Source: Trichobilharzia szidati (lineage: Eukaryota > Platyhelminthes > Trematoda > Strigeidida > Schistosomatidae). Taken from it: a stretch of 64,000 nt of DNA. A model generated the notes under the pieces. It had not been told where the DNA came from, did not search any database, and was given only the letters and a program-made list of their open reading frames with translations. Of the stretch, positions 56,409 through 64,000 are shown one piece after another. Position numbers and translations under genes: made by a program. The stretch lies in the NCBI GenBank assembly GCA_944472155.2, contig OX235271.1:94191256-94255255 (forward strand), in the 5' to 3' direction. Numbering within the stretch: the stretch's first letter is position 1; each line of letters starts with the position of its first letter.

Positions 56409-57029
56409 TGTTTTACCTACCTGGGAAGCATCGTCTCAACTACAGGCGGAACTGACGAGGATATCAAAGCAAGAATCGGAAAAGCAAGACAAGCTTTCAT
56501 TACTCTCAAGTCTGTGTGGAGGTCAACAGCACTCAGCATCAAAAATAAGATCCGGATTTTCAACTCCAATGTGAAGTCAGTGCTACTATACGGATCAGAG
56601 ACTTGGCGCGTCATAAAGAGCATCTCAAACAAACTACAGACCTTCATCAACAGCTGTCTTAGCTCAATACTCAAGATCAGATGGCCAGAAAAGATCAGCA
56701 ACAGGGATCTCTGGCAATGAGCGAACCAACCAGGAACCGATTGTGAAACAAATAAGCAGGAAGAAATGGAGGTGGATTGGCCATACTCTGAGGAAACCAT
56801 CAAGTGAGTGACATCACTAGACAAGCCTTGCGTGGAACCTGAAAGGGAAGCGGCGAGTTGGTCGTCAGTGCAAGGGTGACTTGGAGGAGGTCATGTGAAG
56901 AGGAGATGAAAGCATGTGGGCAGACTTGGAGCCAGGTGAAAACTCTAGCAGAGAACTGAACGCAATGGAGACGCACAGCTGAAGCCCTATGTTCCTCTAG
57001 GAATTAAAGGAAACAATAATAATAATAAA
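56409..57029 (+). mobile_element. LINE family A, 3' copy
   Basis: FTYLGSIVSTTGGTDEDIKA, SVLLYGSETWRVIKSISNKL, then a frame-broken C-terminal domain and an (AAT)n tail. Very similar to 46,485-47,153 (same subfamily: SALSIKNKIRIFNSN). Confidence 0.8.
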
Positions 57030-57213
57030 TAAGCCAAAATATATCAGCACGATTTCGTGAAGATTCAATAATATACGTTTAACTTTTGAAATTCCTGCAT
57101 CCTTTAATCCATTACATTTCGCAGATATCAGTATCAAGCAACATTTTCTGATAAAAGTACAGCAAATGTAACGCAGTTCAAGAATATAATGTCACTGATA
57201 ATGTATGTACACC

Positions 57214-57228
57214 AGAAAGAATTTTCTT
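57214..57228. repeat. Target-site duplication, left (LINE at 57.2 kb)
   Basis: AGAAAGAATTTTCTT, identical to 58,414-58,428. Confidence 0.85.
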
Positions 57229-57600
57229 TCGAACAAAGCATGGAATGGCAATCAAAACTCTACCTCAACTTTATAGACTTTGAGAAGGCCTTCGACAGCG
57301 TTGACCGCGAAGTAATTTGGAAACTACTCGAGTACTACGGCGTACCACAAATATTCATCAACCTTATTCAACAGCTGTACGACAACGGCACATGTCAAGT
57401 GATCCACAACGGAAAACTCAGCGAGGCGTTTGGAGTAAACACAGGAGTCAGACAAGGGTGCTTATTATCACCAATGATATTCCTAATTGTGGTGGACTGG
57501 ATTATGCGTCAGACAGTGGGAAACGAGAAGACAGGGATATCCTGGACCGACGTGAAGAACCTAGAAGACCTGGATTTCGCGCGTGGATGATTTATGTTTG
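57229..57600 (+). pseudogene. RT motifs A-C of LINE family A
   Basis: LYLNFIDFEKAFDSVDREVI (motif A), GVRQGCLLSPMIFLIVVDWI (motif B), then NLEDLDFA interrupted by a 4-bp insertion at about 57,580, just before the catalytic Asp pair (DDLCLMSH resumes in another frame). Confidence 0.85.
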
Positions 57601-57776
57601 ATGTCACACAAAATCGAAGACTTACAAGCGAAAACCGACAAACTGGTCGAAGAAGGTAGCAGTGAAGACAGGACTCCAGGTGAACATAGACAAGACGGAG
57701 GTTATGAAAATAACCAACCAACCAACAACAACAACAGCAGCAACATCCAGCTCCAATCACCATCAACGGGAGGGAT

Positions 57777-58400
57777 TTGAAAGAGGTTACTTCATTCACT
57801 TATCTAGGGAGCATTGTCTCAACTACAGGAGGAACGGACGAGGATGTCAAATCGAGAATCGGGAAGGCGAGAAACACATTCATCAACCTGAAACCAATCT
57901 GGAAATCTTCGTCACTCAACTCAGCATCAACAACAAAATTCGGATTTTCAATACAAACGTCAAGTCAGTCAGTTCTTCTATACGGATCAGAAACTTGGCG
58001 GGTCACAAAGAATATTTTCAACAGGTTGCAGACCTTTATCAACAACTGTCTTCGTTCTATACTGAAGATCAGATGGCCGGAAAGAATCACCAACAAGAAA
58101 GTATGGGAACAAACAAAGCAAGAACCAATCGCTCAACAAATATGCAGGAGAAAGTGGAGATGGATTGGACACTCGCTGAGGAGGCCGCTGGGTGACATCG
58201 CGCGTCAGGCCATTGCTCGAGTGGAACCCGAAAGGGAAGCGGCGAGTGGGACGTCCAAGGGTGACATGGAGGAGATCGTGTGAAGAGGAGTTGAAACAGT
58301 ATGGACTAACATGGATGCAGGTGAAAAGTACAGCAGAAGACAGAAGCAAGTGGAGACGTGTAGTTGAAGCCCTATGTTCCACTAGGAACCCAAGGGACAA
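57777..58400 (+). pseudogene. C-terminal domain of LINE family A
   Basis: KEVTSFTYLGSIVSTTGGTD, SVLLYGSETWRVTKNIFNRL, ILKIRWPERITNKKVWEQTK and RRKWRWIGHSLRRPLGDIAR in one frame, continued in the next frame as GRPRVTWRRSCEEELKQYGL. One short repeat-induced shift near 57,965 ('gtcagtcagt'). Confidence 0.85.
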
Positions 58401-58413
58401 TAATAATAATAAT

Positions 58414-58428
58414 AGAAAGAATTTTCTT
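58414..58428. repeat. Target-site duplication, right (LINE at 57.2 kb)
   Basis: AGAAAGAATTTTCTT, identical to 57,214-57,228. Confidence 0.85.
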
Positions 58429-58429
58429 A

Positions 58430-58880
58430 ATGCGAAAATTTCATTTAAAAAGCATACAAAATATATTATTTGCCATTAAATCACCATAGCAACGGACTAT
58501 AACGCTACAGTTAGTAGGGATATGCAATAAAACCACTCAGAATAACTGACAAAATCAATGACGATTCTCTTTGGCTGATCAGTGATAAAGTTGTGCAATT
58601 TAGAATCAATAGAATTTCTGATATACAGATTATTCCAAGGATGGTGATCCATAAAAGTGTCATTATCTTAGTGTCGGTTGAAATCTACCTGAGCAAAAGA
58701 GGGGCTAAACTATTTTTCAGTGGGGTAGATAAGAGTCAGTTGATAGTGAACTTTGAATCAAGCCTAACTGTTTATTTGTACTGGTCAGATAGATTTATTT
58801 GCAAAATTTAGGAAACACATGCTCACTTGTATATTCGAATCCCCCTGTGTTTTTTAAATACACTTCTTAATTTTGAAATC
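58430..58880. other. No recognised gene
   Basis: AT-rich spacer. Confidence 0.4.
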
Positions 58881-58889
58881 TTTTCTAAA

Positions 58890-60305
58890 GACTGACCAAT
58901 GGACAAAGAGTATTCTTTTCGATAACTTCTTCATCAGGTTGTATATTTATATATGCATAACAGTTAAAGAATGCTTCTTATTGACAACACATGTCTTTAA
59001 GTAGCATCGAATAGTTAAGGTCAGTAGATTACAGTTCAAAATATGTGCATGTGATAGTATGCATAAATACGACAGAATTAAGCTAAGGAAAATAATACAG
59101 TATTTTTGAATTTATAGATTCCATAGCTGACCAGAGAAGCAACAGTTGTTAGACTTGTTTTTTTGTACCCAGAATTCTGGTTGTTTTAAGTGAATTGTTA
59201 TGGCTTCTACTGTTTGGAATACTGGGTATCTAGAGGTATTTAGCAAATTATTCTTTTGCGTTTAGGCTATAGAATAAGATTCACCAATACTAGCTTTATG
59301 GCCTATATGGAACGGAGGTATTCTAATACTGAGCTGTTAATGGTTTTTACTGCACCTTTATTTAGCCACACTGGTAAATGTTCCTGAGCATGGAAATTCA
59401 GCTTCCTAGAGCAATGGTCGATATAAGTGGCTCTACCGAAGCAGTTGAATTAATTGACACAGGAGGAGGTGGGTAGCCTAAGCTTCGTCTTTAAGTTTCA
59501 GAATCGCAACCGCGTATGTGTAAAATATGAATTATAACTTACCAGCAGTAAAACTTCCTTGAACTGATTTTCCTAAGTTGGTGCTAATTACATTACTTAT
59601 TACATCATTGCAACTGAATATAGAAAGGCATCTTGTTCACAGATACAGAACATTGTTTTCCGCTTTCGTGGCCACATGGATAGCTGTTTTCAGTAAAGAT
59701 GTCATATGCAATCTTAATTTTATCTACAGTCATATATTCCTAACATATAGGTTTCACCCTAAAGCTAACTGTCTGCACTAAATTTTTTTATACTGGAATA
59801 CAACGAAACTATGTAAGTGTATATATTGCCATGCTTAAGTTCTTTTCCGTCGTTCTGGTGAGAAGGGAATCCAAAAAGGCGATTTCCCCCTGGGATTCTT
59901 CAAATACAAATCTGATGGCTAGATGTACCCCATTGAATTGACTTATTATTGAGAACTTATCTAAGTTATTTCCCCAAAGTATGAATGTATCATCCATATA
60001 TTGTCAAATAAATGTGAATTTTCTGATAAATACCATTTTCTAGTTTACTTAGAAAGAAATCCGCTAAAATGGGAAGCCGTGAGGAGCACATTGCCAACTC
60101 ATCTATCTATCTGTAGAGTTCTTCATCAAATTTTAGATTCACGTTAATGGTACATTTCAACAGGAATTCTTGAAGCACCTCTATTGGGTTCTCAATATTT
60201 ACTGGCTTCCTATTTAATTTTTCCTAGAGGCACTTAACTGTTTCAATCAGTGATACATGTGTAAATAGCCATGTTACATCCAAGGATATCAAGGATACCT
60301 GTAAA
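58890..60305 (-). mobile_element. Decayed PLE
   Basis: Minus strand, 3' to 5': terminal sequence with a hammerhead-like core (58,917-58,937), degraded GIY-YIG (about 59,270-59,500: FGRATYIDHCSRKL, then EHLPVWLNKGAV), and RT motif C with MDDTFILWGN and IAFLDSLLTR (59,809-59,997). Many stops. Cut at about 60,305 by the next PLE. Confidence 0.7.
58917..58937 (-). ncRNA. Hammerhead-like core in PLE terminal sequence
   Basis: CUGAUGA, AGAAGUUAUC, GAAA on the minus strand. Core blocks match the consensus; the stem between is poor. Confidence 0.3.
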
Positions 60306-60309
60306 GTCA

Positions 60310-60865
60310 TTGATATAAGAATAGAACTTGTGCACTATGATAGAGTATAATTCCATTGTGGGTAAAATTTATTTTGACAAAGTCTCACAGTGTTATACAA
60401 GTAATATTTACTGATGACCAAGTTTCGAGCACAATTTATTGCTCATAATCATATCAAGTTTCTTACACAACCTTCTAACTTCATTTATATAATTCCATTA
60501 CTTTTCATCGTTTGACTTTATTGGTAGTAGTATTTTCCATATTTCTGGTATGAGTGATGAGTCATTCCTATTGCATGTGTTGGGTGTAGACTCGATGAAC
60601 CAGGATTCAGTAATCAACCTCTCTCTCCACCTACCTTTATTACTTCTTAGAATTTTAACCCTCTCCCACCCTATTGTGTGGTTGTGTGTTAATGCATCAG
60701 TGCAATTGCTGAGCTTTTTTCTAAATTATTTCTTCGGGGTCAACCATTCTTACACTAGCTAAATTCTTATATTCCGACAATCTGACTATCCTCGATCTAC
60801 CAGTTTTACCTATGTAGTTGACCTCACTCTCAGTCATTGCAAAGTATTTTGTAAATTACCCACAA
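60310..60865 (-). mobile_element. PLE 3' end, family of 33.1 kb
   Basis: The terminal part (60,310-60,500) matches the arms at 33.1 and 34.2 kb; coding for the segment NRNDSSLIPEIWKILLP (around 60,540) and VNYIGKTGR-like YIG core (about 60,800) follows on the minus strand. Truncated at about 60,865. Confidence 0.75.
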
Positions 60866-60889
60866 TGGAATATTTGAAGTCAGTATCTA

Positions 60890-61733
60890 TAATTCTGTCT
60901 ATGAAATTAAACACAGCTTCACTATTTTTTACTAGATATCCTTGCAAAAGTTTTAGAATAGTCACCAGCCATTTAACTAAAGAATGATAGAGCGAATTTC
61001 TCATGTCTAGAATTGGTCTTAACGGTACACCAGGTTTATAAACTTTGGTTTAACCGAATAATCTTGGTGTGTATATGTCTGTCCGTCTCAGTTTATTGTA
61101 TAAACTCGCGGGAATAATTTGTTCTTCTCTCAGTTTTTTTAAAATGTGTGGTTAATTCATTCTCTATTTTATTATTTAAATCTTTTCTCTTTTCCAGTTT
61201 TTGAAACTTCTCTTTGTCTTGCAGTATATTATCCAACGAGGAGGACTATTCCTGATTCTTTATCAGGTTTTGTAACTATTAGTCTTTTGTCATTTACCAA
61301 TTTATGTGGTACTTCTCTACGTTCCTTCGAGATGACAGTCCTAAACTGGGGTTCAATGTTTTTATATTTATAACAGCAATGTGATGGACTTGATTTGAGC
61401 GTTCTGGTCCCAGGTTGAAGGATAAAACTAGGACCTTTGTCTGAATGTATAGGTTTTCGAATGCATTATCTGTATTTCTGTGGTTGATATGCTTGCGTCT
61501 ATAGAAAAATATCAGACCTAGAGAAAGCACCACAAGCCACGATTTATTCTGTTAAATACTGCTATGATCACGGACGTATCTTTTGGGGTCTGTTGGAAAT
61601 TCACTAGTTGATATGTTTACTCCAATGATATTTATCATTTTCTTCCACGATGCGTCAGATTTATCTTCAAACGAACTACTGATAACTTGTCCGTTTTCAA
61701 AACTCACTCGTGTGAATTCAAATCATCCAAAGT
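60890..61733 (-). repeat. Left arm of a PLE-derived long inverted repeat
   Basis: Minus-strand PLE coding: IVTKPDKESGIVLLVG (about 61,250), RRTDIYTPRLFG*TKVYKPG and VPLRPILDMRNSLYHSLVKW (61,080-60,960). These are N-terminal RT blocks of a PLE. The mirror is 62,985-63,775. Confidence 0.75.
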
Positions 61734-61749
61734 ATAGAATTTCATTCGA

Positions 61750-62315
61750 ATTATTATTTATTATTGTCTCCTTTAGTTCCTAAATACCATAAGGATTCAG
61801 CCTCACATTTCCATGAAGTTCGGTTCTTCACCAGAGTTTCCATCTGGCTCCACGTCTGCCCACATGCTTTCATCTCCTCTTCACATGACCACCTCCATAT
61901 CACCGTTTCCCATGCGGGTTCCAGCCGAGCAATGGCCTGGCGTTTGATGGTTTTCTCAGAGTATGGCCAATCCACCAACATTTCTTCCTGCATATCTGTT
62001 GCACAATCGGTTCCTTGTTGGTTGACTCCCAGAGATCTCTGTTGCTGATATGTTCTGACCATTTGATCTTGAGTATTGAGTGAAGACAGATGTGAATGAA
62101 GGTCTGTAGATTGTTCGGAGTGCCCTTCGTGACCAGGCGCCAAGTCTCTGATCTGTATAGTAGCACTGACTTCACATTGAAGTTGAAACTCCGGAGCTTA
62201 TTTTTGATGCTGAGTGCTGTTGACCTCCACATAGACTTGAGAGTAATGAAAGCTTGTCTTGCTTTTCCGATCCTCGCTTTGATTTCCTCGTCAGGTCCGC
62301 CTGTAGTCGCATTCA
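61750..62315 (-). mobile_element. LINE family A, 3' copy in the loop of the inverted repeat
   Basis: Minus strand: GGPDEEIKARIGKARQAFIT, SVLLYRSETWRLVTKG, QICRKKCWWIGHTLRKPSN, tail '(aat)n' at about 61,750. Several shifts. Confidence 0.8.
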
Positions 62316-62329
62316 ATTCTATCAGATGA

Positions 62330-62980
62330 CTTTAAGTCTCTTATCTTTGCACTCACACCATCTAACGTTATCTCTTATAATAAACAGCATGTATGTGCTC
62401 ACTACCATTCTAGGAACTCCAGTCTTTGAGATGATACTGTCAGGTGTTTCATTCATTCAAATAAACTCAATGTAGGAAATTATAGTGAATCATAGGGATT
62501 ATTAAAAAGACGTTTGCAGTGAAGAAAATTTTCGTTTCGACGAAGCCATCAACTAGGCTGTACATTCGTGCATTTATAGTAAATGTGTAAGAAAGTTCCA
62601 GAATTATTTCCGGTCACAGGTTAAATTAATAAATTACTCAGTGTAATAAACAGAAGATAGGTATTAGTACTATTCTAGAAATATTTCAAGTCAAAGGTGG
62701 ACTGATAAAATTACTAATTGTAATAAGCAGGAAGATCGGGTAGAAAAGAAAGACATAATAATGTCATAACTACTGAGCGAAAATTGACTGTTTGTACAAT
62801 TACAGATTAAGGACGTAGTATTAACAAAATAGGTAGGAAGTTCGGACATATAAAAGTAAAAAAAACAGCAACCAAATCTAGTAGTGCAGATTGGAATTAA
62901 AAACGTAAAAATTACAGAAATAAACAGGAAGGTTGGACAAGAATGGTAATAATATAATCATTATTAGCGAGAATGACTGA
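62330..62980. other. Loop sequence of the inverted repeat
   Basis: No gene. Around 62,523-62,563 the minus strand reads 'ttgatggcttcgtcgaaacg', a decayed PLE terminal motif. Confidence 0.4.
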
Positions 62981-62984
62981 CTGA

Positions 62985-63775
62985 TTATCCTGAATGATTT
63001 GAATTCACACGAGTAAGTTTTGAAAACGGACAAGTTACCAGTAGTTCGTTTGAAGATAAATCTGACGCATCGTGGAAGAAAATGACAAATATCATTGCAG
63101 TGAACATATCAACTAGCGAATTTCCAACAGACCCAAAATGATACGTCCGTGATCACCGCAGTATTTAACAGAATAGATCCTGGCTTGAGGTGCTTTCTCT
63201 AGGTCTGATATTTTTCCATAGACGCAAACATATCAACCATAGAAATACAGATATTGCATTCGAAAACCCATGCATTCATACAAAGGTCCTAGTTTTATCC
63301 TTCAACCTGGGACCAGAAAGCTTCAAATCAAGTCCATCACACTGCTGTTATCAATATAAAAAACACCAAGATTATTCGGTTTAACCAAAGTTTCTAAACC
63401 TGGTGTACTTTTAAGACCAAATTTTTTTCCTTCACGTTCCCCAGTGGAACATAGGGCTTCAAGCTAGTGGCTTGAAGTTTCTGTAGGAGTGCTTTATTTT
63501 ACAAGATGGGGTTGCTAGCCTCATGCCCAACCTTTCCTCTTCACCAGGATTATTTCTGGTAAAAGTAAAGGAGTGCGTCGTCCGGGGATCGAACCCGGAC
63601 CATGTGCATGGTCGGCGAGCGTCCTATCGGCTATGCCACCGACGCACCGACCAATTCTAGACATGGGAAATTCGCTCTATCATTCTTTAGTTAAATGGCG
63701 GATGACTATTCTAAAACTTTTGCAGGGATATCTAGTAAAAAAATACTGAAGCTGTGCTATTGTTATCTCAAACGC
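62985..63775 (+). repeat. Right arm of the PLE-derived inverted repeat
   Basis: Inverted match to 60,890-61,733, e.g. 'aacatatcaactagcgaatt' (63,104) and 'aagattattcggtttaacca' (63,367). It lacks about 300 bp present in the left arm (61,075-61,370) and holds a SINE insertion at 63,421-63,648. Confidence 0.8.
63421..63648 (-). mobile_element. tRNA-headed SINE with LINE-derived ends
   Basis: 228 bp with a TSD GACCAA (63,415-63,420 and 63,649-63,654) and an oligo-A 3' end (63,421). Minus strand: tRNA-like head (acceptor-like GTGCGTC/GACGCAC, B box GGGTTCGATCCCC), a middle part with GAGGCTAGCAACCCC, like the 5' leader of LINE family A, and a 3' part GAAGCCCTATGTTCCACT, identical to the LINE family A 3' end. 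Confidence 0.8.
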
Positions 63776-64000
63776 CTCAAACAACTAAGTACACATTAGT
63801 TTGTCTTATACGCTGAGTGTGAATAATGATGATAATAATAATACTCACGGGAATTGCATAAATATTCAAACTACAACTCTGACGTTTAAAACTAATGAAG
63901 TCAATAAAATTAAACGAAATTATTATTCGAAGAAGAATTCTTTACAGGTAAACTTCCAATAGACTTAAACAAGTTTAATAAAGCAAATAAGTCTTTAAAA
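63776..64000. other. No recognised gene
   Basis: AT-rich window end with a short (ATA)n run near 63,830. Confidence 0.4.

Larger units (their letters stand above)
57229..58413 (+). mobile_element. LINE family A, 5'-truncated at RT, with 15-bp TSD
   Basis: 1,185 bp between perfect TSDs. Contains RT motif A onward plus the C-terminal domain and the (AAT)n tail. The best-preserved family A coding sequence in the window. Confidence 0.9.

Noticed and set aside
63575..63648. A functional tRNA gene
   Set aside because: Acceptor and T-arm pairing is good and the B box is perfect, but the D arm and anticodon arm are abnormal, and the sequence is the head of a SINE with its own TSD and a relative at 20.7 kb.
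1..64000. CRISPR arrays, bacterial operons, LTR retrotransposons or viral genes
   Set aside because: No spaced direct repeats of CRISPR type, no ribosome-binding-site-led gene strings, no long terminal direct repeats with gag or integrase motifs, and no viral hallmark proteins. The gene structure and repeats are those of an animal genome.

Overview
The window looks like nuclear DNA of a schistosome-type blood fluke (Platyhelminthes, Trematoda). It is AT-rich. Its one clear host gene has two introns of only 30 and 35 bp at its 5' end. The repeats are those known from schistosomes: RTE-type non-LTR elements, a CR1-like element, many Penelope-like elements (PLEs) with GIY-YIG endonuclease domains, and tRNA-like SINEs carrying hammerhead ribozyme sequence (S. 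mansoni S-alpha type). The species cannot be fixed from the sequence alone.

Layout. 1-11.37 kb: mostly gene-free, with decayed repeats, including an unclassified repeat of about 335 bp present two or three times. 11.404-17.732 kb (+): a CDC34/UBE2R-type ubiquitin-conjugating enzyme gene in four exons, 301 codons. Its 5.36-kb third intron holds a complete-length, dead, antisense RTE LINE (14,180-17,248) between 16-bp target-site duplications (TSDs). 18.5-22.7 kb: three PLE units, two with an inverted partial copy. 23.2-23.5 kb: palindromic hammerhead SINE pair. 23.96-27.96 kb: a second LINE family, interrupted by a 618-bp inverted PLE unit with its own TSD. 28-33 kb: sparse, with a CR1-like LINE end at 30.7-32.2 kb. 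33.1-38.0 kb: PLE units and a long inverted repeat. 38-50 kb: LINE fragments, a second palindromic SINE pair, a PLE tail. 51-56 kb: three PLE units. 56.4-58.4 kb: two 3' LINE copies. 58.9-63.8 kb: PLEs in a long inverted repeat with a LINE in its loop and a SINE in one arm.

The only gene I would trust as a functional host protein is the E2 enzyme. All other recognisable coding sequence is retroelement-derived and nearly all of it is broken. I found no convincing new biological system. The most interesting signals are structural: repeated head-to-head hammerhead SINEs with a covarying stem, PLE copies that carry an inverted copy of their own 3' end within one TSD pair, and a SINE that seems to combine a tRNA-like head with sequence from both ends of the resident RTE LINE.
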